Assembly: GCA_943788635.1 (NCBI GenBank)
Contig: CALSRA010000023.1
Coordinates: 1-64,000, forward strand
Origin: an uncultured Alphaproteobacteria bacterium
Lineage (GTDB): Bacteria > Pseudomonadota > Alphaproteobacteria > UBA8366 > GCA-2717185
DNA length: 64,000 nucleotides
Direction: 5' to 3'
In this document: piece after piece, positions 54,034 to 63,343 of the stretch
Layout: every line of letters begins with the position of its first letter
How positions within the stretch are numbered: the stretch's first letter is position 1
Notes under the pieces: generated by a model
The model's database searches: none
The model's input: the letters and a program-made list of their open reading frames with translations, nothing else
What the model was told of the DNA's origin: nothing
Translations under genes and position numbers: made by a program

Positions 54034-55758
54034 TCAGGACCCGGTCGCGAGCGGCCCCTTCATCAGTTGCCCGGTGTAACTGCCCGTGGAAACACCATTG
54101 TCGAAGGCGAGACCGCCGTTGACGATTGTCGCCATGATGCCATCCGCCTTCTGCACAAAGCGACGCGCCCCTGCCGGAAGATCGCGCTGCACTGTCGGCA
54201 TCTGGGGCCGGACAGTATCAGCATCGAATATCACGATATCCGCCGCATAGCCGGTGCGCAGCAGGCCGCGGTTCGGCATTTCCCAGGCGGACGCATTGTC
54301 GAAGGTCATCATCCGGACGGCTTGTTCCAGTGTGAAGGCCTGCTTGTCCCGCACCCAATAGGCCAGCATGTGCGTCTGCAGCGACGATCCCATTTCCTGG
54401 CAAACATGCGCGCCGGAATCGGAGAATGTCGCCAGGGTTCGCGGGTGCTTCAACATACCCAACACATCATCGGGCTTTTCGTTGACGATTGGCTGGACGA
54501 AAATCTGGTCTTCGTTCTCCAGCATCAGATCGATGATAACCTCGACCGGGTGCTTGCCGCTTTTCTGCGACAGCTCGGCGATGGTCGGATCGTCCCAACG
54601 AACATCCTTCATTGCAAAAAGGTTGTCGTAATCCGGCTTCTTGGGATCGGTCGTCGCCATACCACCGCCCTGAAACTCGGTATCACGCGGCCGCATGCCC
54701 GCTTCATCAGCGATCAGCTTTACGCGGACCTCGGGATCGGCAAACAATCGTTTCTGTTCGTCCAGCGATTGCGCCCGCACCGTCTTCCAGTTCGGCAGCA
54801 CGTCGAACGGCAAGTATGATTTCAGCGAAAACAGCGCGTTGATCGAACGCGTCGTGGCCTGACCGAACATCCGGCCACCGGCGGCAACGGTGTCGTCGAT
54901 ATACTGTGTCTGATACTGCCACGAATTCGGCTCGACACCCTGTCGGGTCGATATCGTCCCGAACATGACCGGCCGGCCACTGGTCAGCGCGACATTCCGC
55001 AGTTCATCAAGGCAGGCGCGCTGCGCCTCGCCGGATGCGACATCGGGGCCAATCTGGAAAATTCCCGTATCCAGTTCCGTCATGGCATCAACCAGATAAT
55101 TGATTTCATTCCAGTCGCCGATACGGCTGGCGACCGGCGCGCCGCCCGGCGCGAAATGCGTAGATGCCCGCGACGTCGACAAGCCGATAGCCCCGGCACG
55201 AATTGCTTCGGTGACCTGCGCCTTCATTGCTTTCAGATCGTCTTCGGTCGCGCGCTCCGTCATCGCGCGCTCGCCCATCACGTACATCCGCAATGCGGAG
55301 TGACCGATATAGGCGCCGTAATTGATAGCCTTGGGAACGCTTTCAACCATCTGCAGATATTCCGGATACGTCTCCCAGCTCCAGTCGATCCCCGCCATCA
55401 CCGCTTCCGACGGAATATCCTCTACCGCTTCCAGGCATTTCGCATACCATTCGCGGTCTTCTTCCTTGCAGGGAGCCAGCGCGAAACCACAATTGCCCAT
55501 GAAGACGCTGGTCACCCCATGCCAGCACGAACAGCTTCCAAGCGGGTCCCAGGCGACCTGTGCATCCATGTGGGTGTGTCCGTCGATAAATCCGGGCGCG
55601 ACGATCAGCCCGTCCGCATCGATCGTTCGTTCAGCAGTGGCGCGGATACGACCGATCTCGACAATTATGCCGTCCTTGACGCCGACATCCGCCCGGTACC
55701 GGGCCATCCCTGACCCGTCCACAATGGTCCCGTTCCTGATAACAATATCCAGACTCAT
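54034..55758 (-). CDS. N-acyl-D-amino-acid deacylase-like amidohydrolase
   Basis: 574 aa. DIVIRNGTIVDGSGMARYRAD and GLIVAPGFIDGHTHMDAQVAWD (HxH metal motif, about residue 61) begin the amidohydrolase fold; GNCGFALAPC holds the conserved Cys; GHSALRMYVMG, LATFSDSGAHVC and a C-terminal MPTVQRDLPAGARRFVQKADG follow. The D-aminoacylase group removes acyl groups from D-amino acids, but many members have other roles. It is divergent from ppk. Confidence 0.85.
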   Translation of the reverse strand: MSLDIVIRNGTIVDGSGMARYRADVGVKDGIIVEIGRIRATAERTIDADGLIVAPGFIDGHTHMDAQVAWDPLGSCSCWHGVTSVFMGNCGFALAPCKEEDREWYAKCLEAVEDIPSEAVMAGIDWSWETYPEYLQMVESVPKAINYGAYIGHSALRMYVMGERAMTERATEDDLKAMKAQVTEAIRAGAIGLSTSRASTHFAPGGAPVASRIGDWNEINYLVDAMTELDTGIFQIGPDVASGEAQRACLDELRNVALTSGRPVMFGTISTRQGVEPNSWQYQTQYIDDTVAAGGRMFGQATTRSINALFSLKSYLPFDVLPNWKTVRAQSLDEQKRLFADPEVRVKLIADEAGMRPRDTEFQGGGMATTDPKKPDYDNLFAMKDVRWDDPTIAELSQKSGKHPVEVIIDLMLENEDQIFVQPIVNEKPDDVLGMLKHPRTLATFSDSGAHVCQEMGSSLQTHMLAYWVRDKQAFTLEQAVRMMTFDNASAWEMPNRGLLRTGYAADIVIFDADTVRPQMPTVQRDLPAGARRFVQKADGIMATIVNGGLAFDNGVSTGSYTGQLMKGPLATGS

Positions 55759-55887
55759 GACCTCTCCCCCGAATCATCAGCCGCCACAAGAAGCGGCAAC
55801 ATCGATCTTAACGCCATTTTTAGCGATCCGTCACGGTCCGCGAATCAGAGGACGTTTGTTCGGGTCCCGCGAGTGGTTTGACCGCGC

Positions 55888-55905
55888 TTGTCACAATTCC
55901 TTCAC
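55888..55905 (+). promoter_or_regulatory. Candidate Pho box upstream of ppk
   Basis: TTGTCAC-AATT-CCTTCAC is an imperfect 11-base-spaced direct repeat near the PhoB consensus (CTGTCAT spaced by four). It lies about 40 bases before the preferred ppk start. Control of ppk by phosphate starvation is known in other bacteria; here it is inferred. Confidence 0.4.
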
Positions 55906-55946
55906 ATCGCGTCGATATAGGTACATCCTTGCGAATGGCGGGGCGT

Positions 55947-58100
55947 ATGAAAGACACAATGGAATTCGTTGAAAAGAGCAAAACGGAAGTTGCACCCCGT
56001 CAGGCGATTGCGACGATAAATCCGGATTCACCCGATCGCTTCATCAATCGGGAACTGTCCTGGCTCGCATTCAACGAACGCGTTCTCAAGGAAGCAGACA
56101 ATCCCAACAACCCATTGCTGGAACGGCTGCGGTTCCTGTCGATTTCCGCCAATAATCTCAATGAATTTTTCATGGTCCGGGTCGCCGGCCTGAAAGGTCA
56201 GGTCGAAGCACAGGTCGACTTTTCCAGCCAGGAAGGCCTGACACCAGGACAGCAACTGGATCAGACTCACTTGCGGGCTGCCTCGATCATGGACGAGCAA
56301 CAACATTGCTGGACCAGACTTCGTCCATTGCTTGCGGATGCCGGAATTTCCGTTGTGACCCGACCGGACGAATTGCTTGATGGCGACCGCGAATGGCTGA
56401 CAGCCGAATTTCAGGAAAAGCTTTTTCCCGTCCTGACTCCCATCGCCATTGACCCTGCGCACCCGTTTCCCTTCATCCCCAATCTCGGCTTCGCGATGGT
56501 GCTGCGCCTGCATCGCCGGGACCAGGGAAAATCCATGAATGCCCTGATCCCGGTCCCGCAACTGATGCAGCGCTTCACCCGCCTGCCGGGCGACGACATC
56601 CGCTTTATCACGATTGAAACGATGATCGCGCTGAATATCGAGCGGCTGTTCCCCGGCTTTGAGGTACAGGAAATCGCGCAATGCCGTGTCCTGAGGGACA
56701 GCGATATCGAGATCGAGGAAGAAGCCGAAGACCTTGTTCGTCTCTACGAAAGCGCCATCAAGCAACGGCGGCTCGGCTCAATTATCCGGCTTTCCATCAA
56801 CAGCAGCATGTCGCAGAACCTTCAGGAATTTCTCGTCGAACAACTCCACGCATCGACTGAGGACGTTTTCAAATTCGATGGTCTAATGGGGCTGGCGAGC
56901 ACCAGCCAGATGATCGTGAAAGACCGGCCGGACCTGCTGTTCACGCCCTATACACCACGTTTTCCCGAACGCATCATCGATTGCGGCGGCGACCATTTCG
57001 AGGCAATCCGCGCCAAGGACCTTCTGGTCCATCAGCCCTTCGAAAGCTTCGATGTCGTCGTCCAGTTCCTGCGCCAGGCGGCGCGCGACCCGCAGGTCGT
57101 CGCGATCAAGCAGACCCTGTACCGGACCAGTGAGGATTCACCGATTATCGCCGCATTGATCGAAGCGGCGGAGGCCGGAAAATCCGTTACCGCACTGGTC
57201 GAACTGAAGGCCCGGTTTGACGAGGAACGGAACATCCGCTGGGCGCGAAATCTGGAACGCGCGGGCGTGCACGTCGTTTACGGCTTCGTGCATCTTAAAA
57301 CCCACATGAAACTGTCGCTTGTCATCCGGCGGGAGGGTGGATCGCTGCGCTCCTACTGTCATTTTGGCACGGGAAACTATCATCCGATAACCGCGCGGAT
57401 ATACACCGACCTGTCATACTTCACCTGTAATCCGGTCCTCTGTCGCGATGCCGCCAGACTGTTCCATTACACGACCGGCACCGCCGAACCGGAAGGCATG
57501 GAGAAAATTTCCTATTCGCCCATATCCCTGCGACCAACGCTGCTGCAGCTTATTGAAGATGAAGCCGCTTTTGCGAAGGCCGGCAAACCCGCCGCGATCT
57601 GGCTCAAGCTCAACTCGCTGGTTGATGGCCAGATCATCGATGCGCTGTACCGCGCTTCCGGTGCCGGCGTCTCGATCAGGCTTATTGTGCGGGGCATATG
57701 CTGCCTGCGGCCGGGCGTCCCGGGCCTTTCGGAAAACATCGAGGTCAAATCCATGATCGGCCGTTTTCTGGAGCACAGCCGGATCGTCTGTTTCGGGGCG
57801 GGGCACGGATTGCCGTCCGCACAGGCGAAAGTTTACATATCGTCCGCCGACTGGATGCCCCGCAACCTGGACCGACGCGTCGAATCCTTCGTGCCCATCG
57901 AAAATGAAACCGTTCACTCGCAGATCGTCGACCAGATCATGGAAATCTCCCTGAATGACGAGGTCCAATCCTGGGAGATGCACGCCGACGGCACCTATAC
58001 CAAGGTCTCCAACGACCCGGATGGATTCAGCGCACATACCTATTTCATGACACATCCCAGCCTGTCAGGTCGGGGCAGTGCACGCGAAACGACGGGATAA
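55947..58100 (+). CDS. ppk: Polyphosphate kinase PPK1
   Basis: 717 aa from ATG 55947, which follows GGCGGGG; an in-frame start at 55878 would place the Pho-like box inside the gene. [20 protein letters not shown] is the family N-terminus; [14 protein letters not shown] and [20 protein letters not shown] are the head domain; [15 protein letters not shown] contains the phosphorylated His; [12 protein letters not shown] the second catalytic His; [19 protein letters not shown] the phospholipase-D-like C-terminus. It makes polyphosphate from ATP. Confidence 0.95.
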   Translation: MKDTMEFVEKSKTEVAPRQAIATINPDSPDRFINRELSWLAFNERVLKEADNPNNPLLERLRFLSISANNLNEFFMVRVAGLKGQVEAQVDFSSQEGLTPGQQLDQTHLRAASIMDEQQHCWTRLRPLLADAGISVVTRPDELLDGDREWLTAEFQEKLFPVLTPIAIDPAHPFPFIPNLGFAMVLRLHRRDQGKSMNALIPVPQLMQRFTRLPGDDIRFITIETMIALNIERLFPGFEVQEIAQCRVLRDSDIEIEEEAEDLVRLYESAIKQRRLGSIIRLSINSSMSQNLQEFLVEQLHASTEDVFKFDGLMGLASTSQMIVKDRPDLLFTPYTPRFPERIIDCGGDHFEAIRAKDLLVHQPFESFDVVVQFLRQAARDPQVVAIKQTLYRTSEDSPIIAALIEAAEAGKSVTALVELKARFDEERNIRWARNLERAGVHVVYGFVHLKTHMKLSLVIRREGGSLRSYCHFGTGNYHPITARIYTDLSYFTCNPVLCRDAARLFHYTTGTAEPEGMEKISYSPISLRPTLLQLIEDEAAFAKAGKPAAIWLKLNSLVDGQIIDALYRASGAGVSIRLIVRGICCLRPGVPGLSENIEVKSMIGRFLEHSRIVCFGAGHGLPSAQAKVYISSADWMPRNLDRRVESFVPIENETVHSQIVDQIMEISLNDEVQSWEMHADGTYTKVSNDPDGFSAHTYFMTHPSLSGRGSARETTG

Positions 58101-58105
58101 CCGGT

Positions 58106-58651
58106 CTACTGATCGGCGGTAAAAATCACCGGCCGACCATTGCCAGCCATGCGCTTGAAAAATTCGCGCAAATAGGCGAACCACTCCCATGTATACGCGA
58201 AGTCGTCCTCGCCGTATTCCGGCCAGGCCCCTTTGCAGTGATGAAAATATTTCTGGTGAAGCCAATCTCTATCGATCGGGTTTAGGGCCACTGCGATATC
58301 GACAACTTCGGATGGCTCAATCAATCGAATGAAATACCATTCCTCGTTCTCGATCAGGCGCTTTCCGCCCAAAACGCAGAATTTCAAAGGATAGCTTCCG
58401 TGAGCCTCCGGCAGCGCATAGGGGGTATCTTTGAAACTGCTCTTATAAAATTCGGGCGTGTCCGGCGGGAAATCACCAAGGCTTCGATGAATGGCGTCCC
58501 AAGCCTTATCAGTTTCGCACAGGTATGATTTGTCCCACCGCGGTTCGATAACGCTTTTCTCAAAATCTATACGCGCCTCATCTCCTTCGCAGGCAACGAG
58601 ACTGTCACGCTCTTCCGATGTAATCGCAAAATGAACACCACGTGCGGCCAT
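58106..58651 (-). CDS. DUF1877/YfbM-like protein
   Basis: 181 aa from ATG 58651 (MAARGVHFAITSEERDSLV); codons further upstream overlap the tRNA-Ser and are rejected. FEKSVIEPRWDKSYLCETDKAWDAIHRSL, FCVLGGKRLIENEEWYFIRL and a C-terminal YTWEWFAYLREFFKRMA are typical of the YfbM family, which has no known biochemical role. It ends five bases after the convergent ppk stop. Confidence 0.8.
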   Translation of the reverse strand: MAARGVHFAITSEERDSLVACEGDEARIDFEKSVIEPRWDKSYLCETDKAWDAIHRSLGDFPPDTPEFYKSSFKDTPYALPEAHGSYPLKFCVLGGKRLIENEEWYFIRLIEPSEVVDIAVALNPIDRDWLHQKYFHHCKGAWPEYGEDDFAYTWEWFAYLREFFKRMAGNGRPVIFTADQ

Positions 58652-58691
58652 CGCACCCTCGTCATCTGCCCAAATACACCAAAACGCACCG

Positions 58692-58780
58692 TGGCGGAGG
58701 GAGGGGGACTCGAACCCCCGCATGAGTTTTATCCCATGACGGATTAGCAATCCGTTGCATTACCACTCTGCCATCCCTCC
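58692..58780 (-). tRNA. tRNA-Ser (anticodon GCT)
   Basis: 89 bases including CCA. Acceptor GGAGGGA pairs with TCCCTCC; anticodon stem-loop CGGATTGCTAATCCG gives GCT; long class II variable arm; T arm GGGGGTTCGAGTCCCCC. Confidence 0.95.
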
Positions 58781-58862
58781 ATCGGTGACGACCGCCTGTT
58801 CCTAACCGCGGTTCGAAAGGCTGTCAACGATTCTGCGACGTTTCGCACCACCTCGGCAAAAA

Positions 58863-60014
58863 CTAGTTCTGGAGCCTTGCGAGCGCGGCATCCAGATCGG
58901 CGATGAGGTCATCCGGATCCTCGATTCCCACGGACAGGCGCAGCAGGTCATCCGGGGTCCGCGTCCCCTCGCCTTCGACCGTCGCGCGATGTTCTATAAG
59001 GCTTTCAACCCCGCCCAGCGATGTCGCCGGCTTGAACAGACGACAGGATGTTGCGACCCCCCGGGCCATTGCCGCGTCGCCCCGTATCAGGATCGACAGC
59101 ATGCCGCCAAAGCCGCCAGTCATCTGCCGTTTTGCGATGTCATGCCCCGGATGATCCGGCAGACCGGGATACAGCACCCTGGTGACCGCTTCATGCCCGG
59201 CCAGGTGTTCGGCAATCCTTTGCGCCCCCCGTGATGCGGCATTGACCCGCAAATACAGCGTCCGCATGCCGCGCAACAGCAGGAAGGCTTCAAAAGGCCC
59301 CAGTACCGCACCGCCATAGGCCCGCTGCTGCCCGACCCGTTCCCAGAACTCATCGTCCTTTGCCGTTACCAGCATGCCCGCAATCGCGTCGGAATGGCCA
59401 TTCAGGTACTTGGTTGCCGAATGCATGACGATATCGGCGCCCAGTTCGATCGGTCGGGTCAGCACCGGCGTCGCCACCGTACTGTCAACCGCTAGGCGCG
59501 CCCCCGCGCCATGGGCGATTTCCGCCGCCGTGGCGATATCCGTCACGGTCCAGACCGGATTACAGGGCGTTTCCACCCAGACCAGCTTGGTTTGCCCGGG
59601 CCGGACGGCCGCCGCCAGCGCATCCCAGTCTTCCGTCGGCACGAAATCAACCGATATTCCCCACCCAACAGCGAATTCCCGCAGCCGTTTCGCCAACCCG
59701 TAATACATCGCATCGGGCGCAACCACGTGGTCGCCCGGTTTCAGCGACTGGATAACCGCTGCGGCTGCTGCCATGCCGGACCCGAAGCACATTGCCGCCG
59801 CGCCGCCCTCAAGGCTGGCAAGCAGCGCTTCCGCGCTCTGATATGTCGGGTTGTCCGCCCGCGAATAGGTGCGGCCATCGATGCTCTCATAGTCGACGTT
59901 GCGGACATATGTGGTTGCGACATGTACGGATGGCACGACCCCGCCTGTAGCGGAATCAATCGCCCCCAGCGCCTGTGCGGCGCGGGTTGCGGGCTTCCAG
60001 TCCTCGTTCTTCAT
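58863..60014 (-). CDS. Cys/Met metabolism PLP-dependent enzyme (cystathionine gamma-synthase type)
   Basis: 383 aa from ATG 60014 (MKNEDWKPATRAAQALGAI); a longer frame adds an unrelated tail. TYSRADNPTYQSAEALLAS, AMCFGSGMAAAAAVIQSL, WVETPCNPVWTVTDI and DIVMHSATKYLNGHSDAIAG (PLP-binding Lys, about residue 200) define the family; SLGGVESLIEHRAT and LRLSVGIEDPDDLIADL close it. It could be cystathionine gamma-synthase, a lyase or a sulfhydrylase; these cannot be told apart here. It follows the rhomboid gene by 49 bases. Confidence 0.85.
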   Translation of the reverse strand: MKNEDWKPATRAAQALGAIDSATGGVVPSVHVATTYVRNVDYESIDGRTYSRADNPTYQSAEALLASLEGGAAAMCFGSGMAAAAAVIQSLKPGDHVVAPDAMYYGLAKRLREFAVGWGISVDFVPTEDWDALAAAVRPGQTKLVWVETPCNPVWTVTDIATAAEIAHGAGARLAVDSTVATPVLTRPIELGADIVMHSATKYLNGHSDAIAGMLVTAKDDEFWERVGQQRAYGGAVLGPFEAFLLLRGMRTLYLRVNAASRGAQRIAEHLAGHEAVTRVLYPGLPDHPGHDIAKRQMTGGFGGMLSILIRGDAAMARGVATSCRLFKPATSLGGVESLIEHRATVEGEGTRTPDDLLRLSVGIEDPDDLIADLDAALARLQN

Positions 60015-60063
60015 CGCCGGGTTATACGCGCACGCCAAACCGGCTGAAAGACAAATAAGCCCC

Positions 60064-60756
60064 TCAATGCCTGATCCCTTTGTCAAACAGGGGAATATGC
60101 TTGTATCGAAAGGGAATTATCAAAATCGCCCCGGCAACGAATCCGCCGATATGCGCCCACCAGGCAGTCTGGCTTTCGGGATGGGTGTAAACGCTGAAAA
60201 TCTGTAATCCAAACCAGAACGCCAGCACGACATAGGCCGGCAACCGCAGCGGCAGACGCATGAATACCAGCACCAGTACCTTGACCCGCGGATGCAGCAT
60301 CAGATACGCGCCCAGCACACCGGCGATTGCGCCGCTCGCCCCGATCAGCGGCGATTGCGACAGCGGCTGACTGACGGCAAAGGCCAGCGTGGCAAGGGCG
60401 CCGCAGAGGAGATAGAAGACGAGGAAGCGGATATGGCCCATCGAATCCTCGATATTGTCGCCAAACACCCACAGAAACAGCATGTTTCCGATCAGATGCA
60501 TCCATCCGCCGTGCAGAAACATTGACGAAATAACCGTTGCTTCCGCCGGCAGCCGCCACAATGCCGGCGACAGCGTTTTCGCGTCGAACAGGACCGCCGG
60601 TATCGTGCCGTAAGACAGGGTAAAGCCCATAGCCTCGCGCTGTGGCAGGTTTTCCTGCCACAGAAACACCGCGATACAGACCGCCATGATAGCAACTGTC
60701 ACGGCCTGGAACGGAATAATCCGAAGGGGGTTGTCGTCCTTGAGGGGCAGCAGCAT
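60064..60756 (-). CDS. Rhomboid-family intramembrane serine protease
   Basis: 230 aa from ATG 60756 (MLLPLKDDNPLRIIPFQAVT). About six or seven helices; FLHGGWMHLIGNMLFLWVFG is the L1/TM2 signature, PLIGASGAIAGVLGAYL contains the catalytic Ser, WWAHIGGFVAGA the His. Distinct group from the rhomboid at 28.8 kb, with the longer GlpG-like loop after TM1 (LSYGTIPAVLFDAKTLS). Substrate unknown. Confidence 0.88.
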   Translation of the reverse strand: MLLPLKDDNPLRIIPFQAVTVAIMAVCIAVFLWQENLPQREAMGFTLSYGTIPAVLFDAKTLSPALWRLPAEATVISSMFLHGGWMHLIGNMLFLWVFGDNIEDSMGHIRFLVFYLLCGALATLAFAVSQPLSQSPLIGASGAIAGVLGAYLMLHPRVKVLVLVFMRLPLRLPAYVVLAFWFGLQIFSVYTHPESQTAWWAHIGGFVAGAILIIPFRYKHIPLFDKGIRH

Positions 60757-60901
60757 GATCCGGCGAGCTTGCCTCGCCAGCCAGTCGCCGTCAAAGGCGG
60801 ATTCGCATCCGCCGGGACGATTGGTATAGACTTTTCGACAGCATGGCGCGTGCATGCGCCATGCCCTTTTGAACAAGATTAAGAAACGGGAACGTCACAA
60901 A

Positions 60902-62554
60902 ATGACAGACGGCACGATGAATGGTGGTGAAGTGATTGTTGCGACCTTGTTGTCGCGCAGCATTGAGACGGTGTTTTTTGTCCCCGGCGGGACCTATGTG
61001 ACCGTGCTGGAGGCACTGAGCCGGGTTCAAAACAAGATTCGCTCGGTACCGACACGGCTGGAATCCTCCGCGGCCTTCGCCTGCGACGCCTATGCCGGCA
61101 TCAGCCGCAAGCCATCCTGCATGTTCGTATCGCGCGCACCGGGTGCTTCAAACGCCGTCATCGGCGTGCACAACGCCATGCAGGCCTCGCGCCCCTTCGT
61201 CCTGTTCATCGCCGATATCCCCAAGACCCAGAAAGGTCGCGAGGCGTTTCAGGAAGTCGAATACAAGCTGATGTTCGAACCGGTCGCCAAAGCGGTCCTG
61301 GAGGTCAATTCCTTCGATGAGGTCGGACAGGTCACCGCGCGCGCCATCGACCTTTCGGTCAGCGGCAGGCCCGGCCCGGTCGTCTGTGTCGTTTCCAAGG
61401 ATATCCTGGACGGCAAGACCGGTAATCCGGTTATTCCGAAAATGCCCGCACCGGTCGTCATGGGCCCGGAATGCAATACCGTCGCCGCAGCGGCAACGAT
61501 GATCCGCGAAGCCAAAAATCCGATCATCCTGGCCGGTGAAATGGTCCCGGCGGAAGGCGAAACCGAAGCCTTGCAGCAATTCGCCGAAGCCAGCGGCGCC
61601 GGCGTGCTGGTCGCCTATCGCCAGCAGGACATCATCGACAACGAGCACCCGGCCTATTTCGGGCAGTTGACGCTCAACCGCCTGCCCTTCCAGAAGGAAG
61701 CGCTCGATGAATGCGACCTGATCATCAGCATCGGCTGCCGGCTGGATAGCGCCACGACCGCAGACTTCAAGATGTTCCGCGACGACCAGAAAATGATCAT
61801 GGTCTATCCGGACTCGGCCACGTTCTCGCAGTGGCAGGCGGATGTCGCCATCGGCTCCCATGCCGGGCCGGCGATGCGCGCCCTGACCGAGGCATTGGAA
61901 ACAACGCCCCCGCCGGCCGACCGGATCGCCTGGCGCGACGGCGTGCATGACAAGGAAGTCGCCTATGCCCAGCCGGGTGACATCGAAATCCAGGGCGATG
62001 TCGACATGTCGAAGGTCATCACAACCTTCATGGAACTCGCGCCGCAGGATGTCATCCATTCATCCGATGCCGGCACCTTTGGCCGCTGGCTGCATCGCTA
62101 TTATCGCTTCCGCCAGCCCTACTGCAACCTTGGCCCGGTTTCCGGCGCCATGGGCTACGGCGTGCCCGGCGCCATCGGCGCGCAGCTCGCGGCCCCCAAC
62201 CGCATGGTCTTTTCATGGGTCGGCGACGGCGGATTCCTGATGACCGGTCAGGAAGCGGCCGCGATCGTGCAGGAAAACCTGCCGGTAAAAATCATCGTCT
62301 GCGACAACTCCGCCTGGGGCTCGATCATGGTGCACCAGCAGAAGCGCTTCGGCGACTGGGATTTCGGTACGCGCCTGAAAAGCCCCGACTTCACCATGCT
62401 GGCGCGCGGCTACGGCATGGAAGCGTTCACCGTCCGCAAGACCGCGGAATTCGCCGACGCCCTGAAAGGCGCCATGGCCCATGACGGACCGGCGCTGATT
62501 CACATTCTGCTCGATCTGCGCGACGTATCACCCTATTCGGGAAGTGCCCGCTAA
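60902..62554 (+). CDS. ThDP-dependent enzyme, acetolactate synthase large-subunit-like
   Basis: 550 aa from ATG 60902. Three ThDP-enzyme domains: N-terminal PYR domain with VPGGTYVTVLEAL and TRLESSAAFACDAYAG (catalytic Glu), central domain (NPIILAGEMVPAEGETEAL), and C-terminal PP domain with VGDGGFLMTGQEAAAIVQEN and VCDNSAWGSIMVHQQ (GDG-NN-like ThDP motif). It may carry out a decarboxylation or carboligation; no small regulatory subunit follows, so true acetolactate synthase is less likely than a paralogue such as a benzoylformate- or sulfo-acid-type decarboxylase. Confidence 0.82.
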   Translation: MTDGTMNGGEVIVATLLSRSIETVFFVPGGTYVTVLEALSRVQNKIRSVPTRLESSAAFACDAYAGISRKPSCMFVSRAPGASNAVIGVHNAMQASRPFVLFIADIPKTQKGREAFQEVEYKLMFEPVAKAVLEVNSFDEVGQVTARAIDLSVSGRPGPVVCVVSKDILDGKTGNPVIPKMPAPVVMGPECNTVAAAATMIREAKNPIILAGEMVPAEGETEALQQFAEASGAGVLVAYRQQDIIDNEHPAYFGQLTLNRLPFQKEALDECDLIISIGCRLDSATTADFKMFRDDQKMIMVYPDSATFSQWQADVAIGSHAGPAMRALTEALETTPPPADRIAWRDGVHDKEVAYAQPGDIEIQGDVDMSKVITTFMELAPQDVIHSSDAGTFGRWLHRYYRFRQPYCNLGPVSGAMGYGVPGAIGAQLAAPNRMVFSWVGDGGFLMTGQEAAAIVQENLPVKIIVCDNSAWGSIMVHQQKRFGDWDFGTRLKSPDFTMLARGYGMEAFTVRKTAEFADALKGAMAHDGPALIHILLDLRDVSPYSGSAR

Positions 62555-62560
62555 CGGCGT

Positions 62561-63256
62561 CTAACGCTTCTCGTACTGCTTGTTGCCGAACAGGGTTTCC
62601 CAGGCTTCCTTGCTATGGGCGCCCTGCCGGCGATTATCCTTGAGCACCTTCAGGCCACGCTGTACCGCCGGGCGGTCATACATCGCCATGAACCAGCGCT
62701 TCAGGTTCGGGGTGTCTTCCAGGTCCTGCCCCTGTGCCTTGTAAGGGCGTAGCCACGGGAACGTCGCCATGTCGGCAATCGAATATTCGTCGCCGGCAAG
62801 CCATTCGGCTTCGGCCAACCGCCGATCGATCACGCCATAAAGGCGGTTCGCTTCGTTGGTATACCGGTCGATCCCGTATGCGATCTTTTCCGGCGCGTAA
62901 TCGCGAAAGTGATGTGCCTGCCCCAACATGGGACCAACACCGCCCATCTGGAACATCAGCCACTGAATGACGTCGTAGCGGCCACGCATGTCCTGTGGCA
63001 TGAATTTCCCGGTCTTTTCCGCCAGATACATCAGCATCGCCCCGGATTCAAAAACCGAATACGGCGCCCCCCCCGGACCATCCGTATCGATCATCGCCGG
63101 CATCTTGTTGTTTGGGCTGATTTTCAGGAAATCCGGATCGAACTGTTCGCCTTTTCCAATGTCGATTCCGTGGATATTGTATTCCAGGCCACATTCCTCA
63201 AGCATGATATGGACCTTGTGCCCATTCGGCGTCGGCCACGTAAACAATTCGATCAT
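62561..63256 (-). CDS. Glutathione S-transferase family protein
   Basis: 231 aa. Thioredoxin-like N-terminus (FTWPTPNGHKVHIMLEECGLEY, ISPNNKMPAMIDTDGPGG, FESGAMLMYLAEKTG) and an all-helical C-terminal domain (WLMFQMGGVGPMLGQAHHFR). It belongs to the YghU/YfcG-like Nu group, which acts as a disulfide-bond reductase with glutathione. Convergent with the ThDP enzyme, six bases apart. Confidence 0.9.
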   Translation of the reverse strand: MIELFTWPTPNGHKVHIMLEECGLEYNIHGIDIGKGEQFDPDFLKISPNNKMPAMIDTDGPGGAPYSVFESGAMLMYLAEKTGKFMPQDMRGRYDVIQWLMFQMGGVGPMLGQAHHFRDYAPEKIAYGIDRYTNEANRLYGVIDRRLAEAEWLAGDEYSIADMATFPWLRPYKAQGQDLEDTPNLKRWFMAMYDRPAVQRGLKVLKDNRRQGAHSKEAWETLFGNKQYEKR

Positions 63257-63343
63257 CGCTGCCCCTCCCCTTGTGAATCAGTTAGTTTAGCGGCTTAGAT
63301 AAGCAGCTTTAGCGATACCGGCAAGTTTCAAGGGGTCACGACA

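Noticed and set aside
58652..58750. N-terminal extension of the DUF1877 protein
   Set aside because: It would overlap the tRNA-Ser gene, and the family starts at MAARGVHF.
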